Shown: positions 24,240 through 33,483, numbered from the stretch's first letter. The stretch: DNA of 64,000 bases from Marivita sp046592965 (GCF_046592965.1 NZ_JBISBV010000001.1:186001-250000); one strand, 5' to 3'. The notes: generated by a model not told the origin, from the sequence alone. Made by a program: numbers and translations.

Positions 24240-24956
24240 CTAGAACAGCAGCCCCCAGATGATCGGCACGAGAAGGGCTGTGGCCATCGCATTCAGCCCC
24301 ATCGCAAGACCCGAGAAGGCCCCTGCTGTTTCGTTGACCTGCAAGGCTCTGGCCGTACCGATGCCGTGACTGGCAGTCCCGACAGCCAAGCCGCGCGCAC
24401 TCCAGTCGGTGACTCCGATGAGGTTCAGGAGGATCGGCCCGAACATGGCGCCGAGGATTCCTGACACGATGACGAGCACCGCAGTGAGTGACGGAAGGCC
24501 TCCCAAATCCTGCGCGATCGCCATTGCCACCGGCGCTGTTGCAGATTTCGGCGCAATCGACGCCATCAATGTGTCCGAAGCTCCCAGCAGCCACGCCGTT
24601 CCGATCGCCGTGAGGATCGCCACCAGAGACCCCGCCAACAGGCTCGCCCCGATGGCAAGCGCGGAGCCGCGCACCTTATCCCATTGCCGGTAAAGCGGTA
24701 TCGCCAAGGATACGGTCGCCGGTCCCAACAGGAAGTGAACAAACTGCGCGCCTTCGAAATAGGTTTCGTAATCCGTGCCGATCAGAAACAGGATTGCGAC
24801 GATCAAAACGACAGCGCCCAACACCGGGTTGAGGAGCGGATTCCGCCCCGCTTTTTCGAAAACCCAGCTTGCCGCTTGGAACGCCACCAGCGTCAGGGTC
24901 AGGTGGAAGAGCGGTGAGGCATTCAGATAGACCCAGGATTCCTGCACGCTATTCAC
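24240..24956 (-). CDS. lrgB: LrgB/CidB-family membrane protein
   Basis: A 238-residue polytopic inner-membrane protein of the LrgB family, with about seven hydrophobic helices. The diagnostic motif APKSATAPVAMAIA and the downstream ASHGIGTARALQ are both present. LrgAB/CidAB proteins are holin-like and have been linked to murein hydrolase control and to export of small organic acids such as pyruvate or glycolate. Its start lies 8 bp inside the end of lrgA, so the pair is co-translated. Confidence 0.93.
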   Translation of the reverse strand: MNSVQESWVYLNASPLFHLTLTLVAFQAASWVFEKAGRNPLLNPVLGAVVLIVAILFLIGTDYETYFEGAQFVHFLLGPATVSLAIPLYRQWDKVRGSALAIGASLLAGSLVAILTAIGTAWLLGASDTLMASIAPKSATAPVAMAIAQDLGGLPSLTAVLVIVSGILGAMFGPILLNLIGVTDWSARGLAVGTASHGIGTARALQVNETAGAFSGLAMGLNAMATALLVPIIWGLLF

Positions 24957-25296
24957 TGGAGCCGAACCCGCTCAGCCAGCGCATCATGAGCGCCGTCACG
25001 ATGATCGTCAGGGCCGTGCTGACCACCAGCGCCGCGCCGAGGGGAACCACCGCATCGCCCAGAAGCCGGAAATGCATCATGACGCCGGTGCCCGCAGGAA
25101 CAAACAGCAACGCCATCGCGCGCAGCAGCCCATCGGCGGTTTGCGTCAATCCTTCTGGTGCGCGACCCCGCACCAGAAGCAGAATGAAGAGAAGCGCCAT
25201 GCCAACAACGGGGCCGGGCACCGAGACGGAAAGCGTGCGGACGACGAATTCACCGACAAGCTGGCAAACCAATATGAGCGTGAAGTATCCGATCAT
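24949..25296 (-). CDS. lrgA: LrgA/CidA-family holin-like protein
   Basis: A 115-residue protein with four predicted transmembrane helices and the family motif VPGPVVGMALLF followed by LLFVPAGTGVM. It is the small partner of LrgB. GAGGG precedes the ATG at good spacing. The two genes form a compact two-gene operon that ends convergently against the LysM-gene terminator. Confidence 0.92.
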   Translation of the reverse strand: MIGYFTLILVCQLVGEFVVRTLSVSVPGPVVGMALLFILLLVRGRAPEGLTQTADGLLRAMALLFVPAGTGVMMHFRLLGDAVVPLGAALVVSTALTIIVTALMMRWLSGFGSSE

Positions 25297-25418
25297 CGCT
25301 TATCCCTCGCTGCTGTTTCGCTATTTCACGATATGGAATACAATTTGGCGGTGAAGTTCCACAGGTCATTTCTGTGCGACCTCGCGGCCAGACGAATGTC
25401 AGGCTTCGTGCAGCATGA

Positions 25419-25445
25419 AAGCCGCCCGCGTGATGCAGGCGGCTT
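25419..25445. terminator. Hairpin between lrgA and ahcY
   Basis: Perfect 8-bp inverted repeat AAGCCGCC / GGCGGCTT with an 11-nt loop, about 50 bp past the ahcY stop. On the plus strand it is followed by CAAATTTTT; on the ahcY strand there is no clear T-run. It is the likely end of the ahcY transcript. Confidence 0.5.
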
Positions 25446-25493
25446 CAAATTTTTAAGAATGAGCAAGGTTCGACCGGCTCGGGTCGGGTGATA

Positions 25494-26882
25494 TCAGTAG
25501 CGATAATGCTCTGGCTTGAACGGGCCGTCGGGGGTCACGCCGATATAGGCTGCTTGCTCGGCTGACAGTTGGGTCAGCTTGACACCGATGCGCCCCAGAT
25601 GCAGGCGGGCCACCTTTTCGTCCAGATGCTTGGGCAGGATGTAGACCTGGTTTTCGTAATTCTCGCCGTTTTTCCACAGCTCGATCTGCGCCAGAACCTG
25701 ATTGGTGAAGCTGGCTGACATCACGAAGGACGGATGGCCCGTCGCGTTGCCAAGGTTCAGAAGGCGGCCTTCGGAAAGCAGGATGATGCGATTGCCCGAG
25801 GGCATCTCGATCATGTCCACCTGTTCCTTGATGTTGGTCCATTTGTGGTTCTTGAGATTGGCGACCTGAATTTCATTGTCGAAATGGCCGATATTTCCGA
25901 CGATCGCCATGTCCTTCATCTCGCGCATGTGCTCGATGCGGATCACGTCCTTGTTGCCGGTGGTGGTGATGAAGATGTCGGCGCTGTCGACCACGTCCTC
26001 CAGCAGCACAACCTCGAACCCATCCATCGCGGCCTGAAGGGCACAGATCGGATCGGCTTCGGTGACTTTCACGCGCGCACCGGCCCCGGCGAGGGACGCG
26101 GCAGAGCCTTTGCCCACATCGCCATAGCCGCACACAACGGCGACCTTGCCCGCCATCATCGTGTCGGTGGCGCGGCGGATGCCGTCAACAAGGCTTTCCT
26201 TGCAGCCGTACTTGTTGTCGAATTTCGACTTGGTGACGGAATCGTTCACATTGATCGCCGGGAACGGAAGCTGGCCCTTCTTGTGCAGATCGTAAAGCCT
26301 GTGCACGCCGGTCGTCGTTTCCTCGGACACGCCCTGAATGGCGTCGCGTGTCTTGGCGAACCAGCCGGGGGTTTCGGCCATGCGCTTCTTGATCTGCGCC
26401 TTGATGACCTCTTCTTCCTCGGATTGTGGCACGGCCAGCACGTCCTCGCCCGCCTCCATCCGCTCACCGAGCAGGACGTAAAGCGTCGCATCGCCGCCAT
26501 CGTCGAGGATCATGTTCGCGCCCTCGGGAAACTGGAACGACCGGTCAAGGTAATCCCAGTGCTCCTCAAGGCTTTGCCCCTTGATTGCAAACACCGGCAC
26601 GCCGGCCTTGGCGATTGCCGCCGCCGCGTGATCCTGGGTGGAAAAGATGTTGCACGACGCCCAGCGCACATCCGCGCCCAGCGCGGTCAGTGTTTCGATC
26701 AGAACGGCGGTCTGGATCGTCATGTGCAGGGAACCGACGATGCGCGCACCGGCAAGCGGTTTGCTCTCGCCGTATTCGTCGCGCAGCGCCATCAGGCCCG
26801 GCATCTCGGTCTCTGCGATGTCGAGTTCCTTGCGGCCATATTCGGCCAGAGTGATATCCTTGACGATGTAGTCTTTGGCCAT
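25494..26882 (-). CDS. ahcY: S-adenosylhomocysteine hydrolase
   Basis: AhcY splits S-adenosylhomocysteine to adenosine and homocysteine, relieving product inhibition of methyltransferases. The 462-residue protein starts MAKDYIVKDITLAEYGRKEL. It has the substrate region GSLHMTIQTAVLIETL, the NAD-binding CGYGDVGKGSA and the C-terminal tail FKPEHYRY. An 88-residue in-frame N-terminal extension is rejected as non-homologous. The upstream leader lacks the usual SAH-riboswitch core, so no riboswitch is called. Confidence 0.97.
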   Translation of the reverse strand: MAKDYIVKDITLAEYGRKELDIAETEMPGLMALRDEYGESKPLAGARIVGSLHMTIQTAVLIETLTALGADVRWASCNIFSTQDHAAAAIAKAGVPVFAIKGQSLEEHWDYLDRSFQFPEGANMILDDGGDATLYVLLGERMEAGEDVLAVPQSEEEEVIKAQIKKRMAETPGWFAKTRDAIQGVSEETTTGVHRLYDLHKKGQLPFPAINVNDSVTKSKFDNKYGCKESLVDGIRRATDTMMAGKVAVVCGYGDVGKGSAASLAGAGARVKVTEADPICALQAAMDGFEVVLLEDVVDSADIFITTTGNKDVIRIEHMREMKDMAIVGNIGHFDNEIQVANLKNHKWTNIKEQVDMIEMPSGNRIILLSEGRLLNLGNATGHPSFVMSASFTNQVLAQIELWKNGENYENQVYILPKHLDEKVARLHLGRIGVKLTQLSAEQAAYIGVTPDGPFKPEHYRY

Positions 26883-27007
26883 GCCCGGCGCTCCGCTTAT
26901 CCTATTTGATTGCAGCGGCACGTAGCACGCGGTTCGGGTTCCGGCAATGCAGGGCGGTTTACAACGAACGAGCCGCGCACTACCCAAGCCGCAAAAACGA
27001 GGTGACA

Positions 27008-27601
27008 ATGGCGAAACCACCACGCGCATGGCAACGGATGCTGTCTGGTCGCAGGCTTGACCTGCTGGACCCGACCCCGGTCGATATCGAGATCGCGGAC
27101 ATCGCGCACGGGCTGGCGTTTGTGGCACGCTGGAATGGCCAGACATTCGGTGACTACGCCTATTCCGTGGCCGAACATTCTCTGCTGGTGGAAACCTTGT
27201 TTAGCCGCTTGTCGCCCAAGGCAACGGCGTCAGAGCGGCTGACGGCCCTTCTTCACGACGCGCCCGAATACGTGATCGGAGACATGATTTCGCCGGTCAA
27301 GGCCGCTGTCGGCCCGAGCTATGGCGCGCTGGACGATCGGTTGACCGCGGCCATTCACATCAGGTTCGGGCTGCCCGCCGTCACGCCGGCGCGTCTCAAG
27401 AGACAGATCAAGAAGGCGGATCGGATCAGTGCATGGATGGAAGCCACCCAGATCGCCGGTTTCAGCCGCGCCGAGGCCGACAAGTTTTTCGGCATCCCCG
27501 ATCGCGATCTGATCGCCGACCTGCACATCGTGCTGCGCCCGCCGGTCGAGGTGCGAAACGACTTTACCGCGCGTCATGAAACGCTCTTGAAGGCTCTGTA
27601 G
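27008..27601 (+). CDS. HD-domain phosphohydrolase (YfbR-like)
   Basis: A 197-residue HD-superfamily metal-dependent phosphohydrolase. The metal-binding residues are seen in SVAEHSLLV (His), ALLHDAPEYVIGD (HD pair) and the later KKADRISAW (Asp). The family includes E. coli YfbR, a 5'-deoxynucleotidase. A GAGGTGA ribosome-binding site 2-3 nt before the ATG fixes the start; a longer in-frame form adds 34 non-homologous residues. It is divergent from ahcY and ends only 9 bp from the convergent regA. The substrate is not determined. Confidence 0.85.
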   Translation: MAKPPRAWQRMLSGRRLDLLDPTPVDIEIADIAHGLAFVARWNGQTFGDYAYSVAEHSLLVETLFSRLSPKATASERLTALLHDAPEYVIGDMISPVKAAVGPSYGALDDRLTAAIHIRFGLPAVTPARLKRQIKKADRISAWMEATQIAGFSRAEADKFFGIPDRDLIADLHIVLRPPVEVRNDFTARHETLLKAL

Positions 27602-27610
27602 ATTCAGCAG

Positions 27611-28165
27611 TTACCGCGGCGAGCGTTTCGCCAAGATCCGCTGCAAGGTGCGCCGGTGCATGTTCAATCGCCGTGCAGTTTCCGACACGTTGCGATCACA
27701 CAATTCGTAGATCCGCTGGATATGTTCCCAGCGCACGCGATCCGCGCTCATCGGGTTTTCGGGCGGTGGCGGAAGGTTGTCACCGTTTGCAAGAAGGGCG
27801 TTGGTGATATCGGTCGCATCGGCCGGTTTGGACAGGTAGTCTGTCGCCCCGATCTTGACGGCAGCGACCGCCGTTGCGATGGCACCGTAGCCCGTCAGAA
27901 CGACAACCCTGCTGTCGGGGCGCTTTTCGCGGATCACTTCGACCACATCCAGCCCGTTACCATCCTCAAGACGAAGATCGACGACGGCATAGGCCGGAGG
28001 ACGCGCGGTGGCGATTGCGGATCCCGCCGTCACCGACTGAGCGGTCTCGACTTCGAAACCGCGTTTTTCCATCGCTTTGGCAAGCCTGCGCAGAAACGGT
28101 TCGTCATCATCGACAAGAAGGAGACTTTTGTCTTCGCCCAGATCTTCGGCAGTGCGCTCGCTCAC
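27611..28165 (-). CDS. regA: Redox response regulator RegA/PrrA/ActR
   Basis: The 184-residue response regulator partners RegB and controls photosynthesis, respiration, nitrogen and carbon genes in response to redox state. The receiver domain holds Asp63 in YAVVDLRLEDG, plus the conserved Thr and Lys (VVLTGYG, YLSKPAD). A proline-rich linker (LPPPPENP) leads to the Fis-type helix-turn-helix NVSETARRLNMHRRTLQRIL, which is nearly invariant in this family. The start is GTG with GGAAGGGA upstream. It lies 82 bp downstream of senC on the same strand. Confidence 0.96.
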   Translation of the reverse strand: MSERTAEDLGEDKSLLLVDDDEPFLRRLAKAMEKRGFEVETAQSVTAGSAIATARPPAYAVVDLRLEDGNGLDVVEVIREKRPDSRVVVLTGYGAIATAVAAVKIGATDYLSKPADATDITNALLANGDNLPPPPENPMSADRVRWEHIQRIYELCDRNVSETARRLNMHRRTLQRILAKRSPR

Positions 28166-28247
28166 CTTGGTTCCCTTCCGTAGAAATTGCGTTATCCGCC
28201 ACTATGACGGGCGAATTTTTCAACTTCAACGGCCAAATGATGCGCGA

Positions 28248-28868
28248 CTACGAGACGTCAAGAAAGCATGACGTACGTTCGGCCACCTCTTCGGGGCTCA
28301 GGTCGCGGCGGAAGAACTCGACGAACCCGTCTTCGGGCATCACCAGATAACTGAATGTGGTGTGGTCAACGAGGTAGAATTCATCGTCTCCCGGCTGGCG
28401 CTTGTAGTAGGTTCGATACGCCTGGCTCGCGGCCTTCACTTGTTCTTCCGAACCGGTAAGACCGATCATATCCTCGTGCATGTTGTCCGCGAATGCGCCC
28501 ACAACCTCCGGGGTGTCACGCTCGGGATCGACGGAGATGAAGACCGGCGTGACGTCATATCCCTCCTCTGCCAGCACATCGACCGCCTCGGCATTGCGTG
28601 CCGTATCCAGCGGGCAGACATCGGGGCAGAAGGTGTAGCCGAAATAGACCAGTGACGGTTTTGTGATGACATCCTGATCGGTGACAGTCTCCCCCTGCCC
28701 GTTGACCAAGGTGAACGGGCCACCGATTTTGTTACCACCGTCGGCAATGGCGACCGACCGGCACTCTGCATATTTATCATCGCCGCGTTGGAGCACGCTA
28801 ACATACCAGATGCCGCCGACCAATGCGGCCAGAACCACCACCGCCGCTATTACTGCCAGACGTTTCAT
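28248..28868 (-). CDS. senC: SCO1/SenC/PrrC-type copper chaperone
   Basis: A 206-residue membrane-anchored thioredoxin-fold protein. An N-terminal helix (AVIAAVVVLAALVGGIWYV) anchors it to the periplasmic face. The copper ligands are present: C81 and C85 in FCPDVCP, and His169 in LVDHTTF. It helps assemble the CuA site of cytochrome oxidase and in Rhodobacter also influences RegB signalling. It is transcribed with regA and divergently from regB, the standard regB/senC-regA layout. GAGGAT lies at good spacing before the ATG. Confidence 0.94.
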   Translation of the reverse strand: MKRLAVIAAVVVLAALVGGIWYVSVLQRGDDKYAECRSVAIADGGNKIGGPFTLVNGQGETVTDQDVITKPSLVYFGYTFCPDVCPLDTARNAEAVDVLAEEGYDVTPVFISVDPERDTPEVVGAFADNMHEDMIGLTGSEEQVKAASQAYRTYYKRQPGDDEFYLVDHTTFSYLVMPEDGFVEFFRRDLSPEEVAERTSCFLDVS

Positions 28869-28985
28869 AATATCCTCGCTGTCACCGCGCCATCAAAGCG
28901 CTTTTCATCGCAAGAGCCGTGCTTATGCTCTTGACTGGACGAGGTAAGGGTTTTCCCGTCCGACACAAGTGGCGAAAGGGCGCAG

Positions 28986-30374
28986 ATGACGCAATCCGAG
29001 TTCCAACTTCTGCAAAAGCGACAACGCGGCAGCTTTATCCGGTTGCGCACGATGATCTGGCTGCGGTGGCTTGCCATCGCCGGTCAGTTCGCCGCGATCA
29101 CACTGGCGCAGCAATTCTACAATCTGCGTCTGGAGCTCAGCCTGTGTTATCTGGCGATCGGTGTGTCTGTCCTTGGCAATCTTGTCGCGACCTTTGCGTT
29201 TCCGGAAAACAAGCGTCTGAACGAAGCCGAGAATTTCTCGATGGTGATGTTCGATTTGCTGCAATTGTGTTTTCTGCTGTATCTCACCGGCGGGCTTCAC
29301 AACCCGTTCTCCATCCTGATCCTCGGCCCGGTGATGGTGTCGGCCACGATCATGACGCTGCGCTCGACCATCATCATCGGCGCCACCGCGTTGGCACTCG
29401 TTACGCTGATGATGTTCTTCCACCTGCCCTTGCGCACAGAACAGGGCTTTATCATGCGCATTGCCGACGTTTTCGTGTTTGGCCAATGGGTCGCCATCAC
29501 AATCTCGGTCGTGTTCCTGTCGCTTTATGCGCGCAAGGTTACGGAAGAAATGAACTCCACCGCCGACGCTGTCGTGGCCACGCAACTCGCTCTCAGCCGG
29601 ACACAAATGCTGAACAATCTTGGCGGTGTCGTCGCCGCCGCCGCACACGAGTTGGGCACGCCACTGGCGACGATCAAGCTGGCCAGCGCAGAACTGATCG
29701 AAGATCTGGAAGACAGACCCGAACAACAGGACGACGCAAGGCTGATCCGCGCACAGGCGGACAGGTGTCGCGATATCTTGCAGTCGATGGGACGGGCCGG
29801 CAAGGAAGACCTGCAAATTCGCAGCGCGCCCCTTCTGGAACTGATCCGGGAAGCAGCCGAGCCGCATTTGAACCGGGGCAAGGACGTGCTGATTGACGGC
29901 AGCGGCCCCGATAACGGAGCGTCGTCGCCACCGGATGCGCAGCGCTTTCCCGAGGTGATTCACGGCTTGCGCAACCTCATCCAGAATGCGGTGGATTTCG
30001 CGCGCACAAGTGTCTGGGTCGATGCGACATGGACCGACACGTCAATCACGATCCGCATCCTGGACGACGGGCCGGGATATCCGACCAATCTGCTCGGGCG
30101 AATTGGCGACCCTTTTGTACGCAACCGTCGCACTGATCGGGATCGTAAATCACGCCCCGAATACGAAGGAATGGGCCTCGGCCTGTTCATCGCCAAGACC
30201 TTGTTGGAGCGGTCAGGTGCGACGCTGAGCTTTGCCAATGGCGCCGGGCGACGCCACAACAAACACAACGCACGCGGGGCGTCGGTCGAGGTGGTTTGGC
30301 CGCGTGACGCGATAGTCCCGCCAGAAAGGGCCAAGGGTGAAGGGATCGGAGAGAACCAGCCGTTCGACCTTTGA
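28986..30374 (+). CDS. regB: Redox sensor histidine kinase RegB/PrrB/ActS
   Basis: A 462-residue sensor kinase with six transmembrane helices in the first ~185 residues. The ubiquinone-sensing heptapeptide GGLHNPF is at 102-108, the phosphorylated His221 is in AAAHELGTPLATI, the redox-active Cys261 is in ADRCRDIL, and the ATP-binding N, G1 and G2 boxes are LIQNAVDFA, LDDGPGY and GMGLGLFIA. All three control features known from Rhodobacter RegB are intact, so the protein should sense quinone redox state and phosphorylate RegA. A divergent promoter region of 117 bp separates it from senC. Confidence 0.96.
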   Translation: MTQSEFQLLQKRQRGSFIRLRTMIWLRWLAIAGQFAAITLAQQFYNLRLELSLCYLAIGVSVLGNLVATFAFPENKRLNEAENFSMVMFDLLQLCFLLYLTGGLHNPFSILILGPVMVSATIMTLRSTIIIGATALALVTLMMFFHLPLRTEQGFIMRIADVFVFGQWVAITISVVFLSLYARKVTEEMNSTADAVVATQLALSRTQMLNNLGGVVAAAAHELGTPLATIKLASAELIEDLEDRPEQQDDARLIRAQADRCRDILQSMGRAGKEDLQIRSAPLLELIREAAEPHLNRGKDVLIDGSGPDNGASSPPDAQRFPEVIHGLRNLIQNAVDFARTSVWVDATWTDTSITIRILDDGPGYPTNLLGRIGDPFVRNRRTDRDRKSRPEYEGMGLGLFIAKTLLERSGATLSFANGAGRRHNKHNARGASVEVVWPRDAIVPPERAKGEGIGENQPFDL

Positions 30375-30408
30375 GCGATGGACCATGCCTCCGCTGATTT
30401 CCGAGCGC

Positions 30409-30423
30409 TTAACCATCCGTTAA
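30409..30423. promoter_or_regulatory. CtrA-type binding box (TTAA-N7-TTAA)
   Basis: TTAACCATCCGTTAA matches the full CtrA consensus exactly, including the favoured TTAACCAT half-site. It lies 49 bp upstream of the DivL-like gene start and just after the regB stop. CtrA is the conserved alphaproteobacterial response regulator that acts downstream of CckA and DivL. That this site is bound is inferred. Confidence 0.6.
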
Positions 30424-30471
30424 TCATCTCGGTGTTCACTTCATCTGTTTAAGCTGGTTGCAGGTGACGCG

Positions 30472-31977
30472 ATGGATTCTCTTTTGGTGATCTCGGTTCT
30501 GGTGGGCCTGTCTTGCGCGGGTCTGACAGTGACCACGCTGCTGTTCTTCACCCGACGCCAGACTGCAACACCAACACCCACCGGTCCTCAGGACATTGCC
30601 ATGCTGTTCGAAGACGAGCGCCTGATTGATGCCGACACCGCGATCTGGCCTCTCTTGCCTAACACATCCAAAAACCCGACATGGCAAGAAATCAGATCGG
30701 CGCTTGCACGCATCGCACCCGATCTGCCGCAAACCCTGCGTGATCCACCGGCAAGCACTGACGACGGGCCCGACGTGACGATCACGCCTGTCGGTCGCCG
30801 CACGCGTGTCAGCCTGTCTCCCCGGCCCGACGCCGCGAAAGGATGGTTTCAAGCGCGGCGTCACGAAGTGGCGATCGAGCAAATGCAGCCCGCACTCGAT
30901 CATTCGCCGAACCCGATATGGGCGCTTGATGGCGACGGCCAGTTCCAGTGGGGCAATGACGCCTTTGCTAAACTGGCCGACACTCACGGCGGTGAATCCG
31001 AATTTGCCGGTCACATCTCGACCCTGCTAGGCCAGCCGAACGCCTTGCGCGCCAAACGCGTCTCCCTGGCGAGCGAAGCGGCCCGGCACAGCCGATGGTT
31101 CGAAGTGTCAACGCAAAAGACCGACACCGGCATCCTGCATTTCGCAACCGGCGTTGACGCCGTTGTGCAAGCCGAAGAGGCGCAGCGCAATTTCGTACAG
31201 ACCCTGTCGAAGACCTTTGCCAACCTGACCACCGGTCTGGCGATTTTCGACAGGGATCGCCGGCTTGCCCTGTTCAACCCGGCGCTGATCGACCTTAGCG
31301 GCCTGCCGGTCGATTTTCTGAGCGGAAGGCCAAACTTGTTCGAGTTTTTCGACAAACTTCGCGAACGCCAATTCATGCCGGAACCCAAGAACTATGACGA
31401 TTGGCGCGAACGTATGGCCAAACTTGTCGCCGCCGCCAGCGATGACCGGTTCCGAGAAACATGGAACCTGGCCGGAGGACAGACATTCGATGTGACTGGC
31501 CGTCCCTACCCCGACGGGGCAATCGCCTTTTTGTTCAACGACATAACTGCCGAGGTGTCCCTGACCCGTGGCTTTCGAACGGAACTCGAGACGATGCAGT
31601 CCATGCTGGACGCGATGGATGACGCAGTGGCGGTGTTCAGCCAGCAAGGTATCCTGACTGTGTGTAACGCTGCTTACAAAGACATGTGGAGCGTTGATCC
31701 AGATACCTGCATCGAAGACGCAACCATCACCGACGCCACGCAAGACTGGAAAGCCGCCTTCCACCCAAGTCCGGTCTGGCCAGAGTTGCGCGATTTCGTG
31801 ACCAGTACCACGGAACGCGCCAGCTGGGACAGCGAACTGCGCTCCAAAGACGGGCGCGAGGTGATTTGCCGGGTGGATCCGATCTGCTTTGGCGCAACGC
31901 TCGTACGGTTCTGCAACGCCGCCAGTTTGCGCATGTCCTCGCCGGAAAAAGACGCGTTGCAGATCGTTTCGGGCTAA
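30472..31977 (+). CDS. DivL-like PAS-domain protein lacking a kinase domain
   Basis: A 501-residue protein with one N-terminal transmembrane helix (LLVISVLVGLSCAGLTVTTLLFF) and at least three PAS-like regions: around 140-230 (NPIWALDGDGQFQWGND), 240-350 (GLAIFDRDRRLALFNPAL) and 370-490 (AVAVFSQQGILTVCNAAY). The C-terminus stops where a DHp/HATPase module would follow; no H-box or ATP-binding motif is present. Position beside tsaE and the repeated PAS layout resemble DivL, the CckA/CtrA regulator of Caulobacter, and truncated homologues are expected in Rhodobacterales. AGGTGA precedes the ATG. It could instead be an unrelated PAS sensor. Confidence 0.65.
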   Translation: MDSLLVISVLVGLSCAGLTVTTLLFFTRRQTATPTPTGPQDIAMLFEDERLIDADTAIWPLLPNTSKNPTWQEIRSALARIAPDLPQTLRDPPASTDDGPDVTITPVGRRTRVSLSPRPDAAKGWFQARRHEVAIEQMQPALDHSPNPIWALDGDGQFQWGNDAFAKLADTHGGESEFAGHISTLLGQPNALRAKRVSLASEAARHSRWFEVSTQKTDTGILHFATGVDAVVQAEEAQRNFVQTLSKTFANLTTGLAIFDRDRRLALFNPALIDLSGLPVDFLSGRPNLFEFFDKLRERQFMPEPKNYDDWRERMAKLVAAASDDRFRETWNLAGGQTFDVTGRPYPDGAIAFLFNDITAEVSLTRGFRTELETMQSMLDAMDDAVAVFSQQGILTVCNAAYKDMWSVDPDTCIEDATITDATQDWKAAFHPSPVWPELRDFVTSTTERASWDSELRSKDGREVICRVDPICFGATLVRFCNAASLRMSSPEKDALQIVSG

Positions 31978-32029
31978 AGACGCGACTTCCAATCTTGCGA
32001 CCCGTGGCCGGGCAGGTAGATTGCGCGGC

Positions 32030-32503
32030 ATGACGGATCATCGCGCAGCCTATACCTCCCATTCTCCAGACGAGACTGCGCAACTTGCAGAGCAGCTTGG
32101 CACGTCTCTGGTTCCGGGTGATTGCATTTTGCTGTCGGGCGGCATCGGAGCAGGCAAAAGCCACTTCGCCCGAGCGCTGATCCAGTCGCGCTTGGCTGTA
32201 CCCGAAGACGTGCCCTCTCCGACCTTCACGCTCGTGCAAACCTACGATTTGCCCGAAGGCGAGGTTTGGCATGCGGATCTTTACCGACTGGCGCAAGCTG
32301 ACCAGATCATAGAACTCGGTTTACTGGATGCATTTCAAACGGCGATATGCCTGATTGAATGGCCTGATCGCCTGGACGATCTGACGCCGCCCGATGCGCT
32401 GCACATCCACTTTGATGATCTTCACGGAGACGATAGCCGCAGGATCACGCTTTGTTGGAGCGATGAGAAATGGCTGGCACCGGTCACCAAGGCGATCGCA
32501 TGA
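32030..32503 (+). CDS. tsaE: tRNA t6A ATPase subunit TsaE
   Basis: A 157-residue P-loop ATPase that stimulates the TsaB-TsaD threonylcarbamoyl transferase. Walker A is GGIGAGKSHFAR. The conserved PSPTFTLVQTY, the switch-like HADLYRL and the IEWPDRL motif are all present. An in-frame extension overlapping the DivL-like gene is not homologous. Its stop overlaps the start of amgK. Confidence 0.94.
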   Translation: MTDHRAAYTSHSPDETAQLAEQLGTSLVPGDCILLSGGIGAGKSHFARALIQSRLAVPEDVPSPTFTLVQTYDLPEGEVWHADLYRLAQADQIIELGLLDAFQTAICLIEWPDRLDDLTPPDALHIHFDDLHGDDSRRITLCWSDEKWLAPVTKAIA

Positions 32504-33483
32504 CGCGGACATCCACGTTTTTGCACGCTCACGGCTGGGAGAAGGCGCAGCAGATGCCGCTCGCGGGGGACGCTTCGTCGCGACAGTATATCAGGCTCTG
32601 CTCAGGCCCGGACCGCGCGATCCTGATGATTGACCCGCAAGACGACACCGGCCGTTTCGCGCAGATCGCGGCACATCTTTGTCGTGTCGGATTGTCCGCG
32701 CCCGAGATCATTGCACATGCGCCCGGCCTGATGCTTCTGGAGGATTTCGGCGACGCGCAATTTGCAAGGATCATCACGGAAGCGCCCGGCCTCGAACCCA
32801 CGCTTTACCGCGCGGCAACTGATGTACTGGTTCATCTGGGAGCAGCGCATGTGCCGGACGGGGTGCAGACCGCAACGCCAGTCGTTCTTGGCCAAATGAT
32901 CGAACCGGCGATCGCGCATTACATTCCTGCCTTTGGCGGGACGCAAGAACGCAATGCGGCAGACCTCACAGCGCGACTGACTGACCTGCTCGAAACACTC
33001 GTTCCAAGAGACACGATCCTGCTGCTGAGAGACTATCATGCTGAAAACATGATCTGGCTTCCAGACCGCGCTGGTGTGAGGCGCGTTGGTCTTCTGGACT
33101 TTCAGGATGCGCTTGCCGGTCCGCCGGTTTACGATCTGGTCTCGATGCTCCAGGACGCCCGACGCGACGTGTCGCGAACCTGTACAGACGCGACCTTGAC
33201 CTATTATCTGACAAGATCGGGCCGCGCGGAACAGGAGGTTTTACCCCTATTTCACCTACTTGGCTTGCAGCGAAACCTGCGCATCCTTGGCGTTTTCACC
33301 AGATTGGCGATTGAAAATGGCAAGCCGAATTACCTGACCCTGATCCCGCGCGTCTGGGGCCACATCCAGACCAGCCTCAGGGCACCCGCCAGCGCGACAT
33401 TGGCGCCGCTGATCGACAGCATGTTCCCGGAACCGACAGTGAGCCGCCTGAGAAAGGTACAAGACCTATGCCAGACGCCGTGA
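32500..33483 (+). CDS. amgK: N-acetylmuramate/N-acetylglucosamine kinase AmgK
   Basis: A 327-residue aminoglycoside-phosphotransferase-like kinase. The catalytic loop is LLRDYHAENMIW and the metal-binding loop is GLLDFQDALAGPPVYDL. Its position directly before a MurU-like nucleotidyltransferase identifies it as AmgK, which phosphorylates the anomeric carbon of MurNAc or GlcNAc recovered from the wall. AmgK-MurU together bypass de novo UDP-MurNAc synthesis and can confer fosfomycin tolerance. The ATG overlaps the tsaE stop, and the next gene overlaps its own end by 16 bp. Confidence 0.88.
   Translation: MTRTSTFLHAHGWEKAQQMPLAGDASSRQYIRLCSGPDRAILMIDPQDDTGRFAQIAAHLCRVGLSAPEIIAHAPGLMLLEDFGDAQFARIITEAPGLEPTLYRAATDVLVHLGAAHVPDGVQTATPVVLGQMIEPAIAHYIPAFGGTQERNAADLTARLTDLLETLVPRDTILLLRDYHAENMIWLPDRAGVRRVGLLDFQDALAGPPVYDLVSMLQDARRDVSRTCTDATLTYYLTRSGRAEQEVLPLFHLLGLQRNLRILGVFTRLAIENGKPNYLTLIPRVWGHIQTSLRAPASATLAPLIDSMFPEPTVSRLRKVQDLCQTP

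Noticed and set aside
25734..26909. 391-codon open frame on the plus strand
   Set aside because: Antisense to ahcY and without recognisable motifs.
26883..27007. SAH riboswitch upstream of ahcY
   Set aside because: The conserved core typical of SAH riboswitches was not found in the leader on the ahcY strand.
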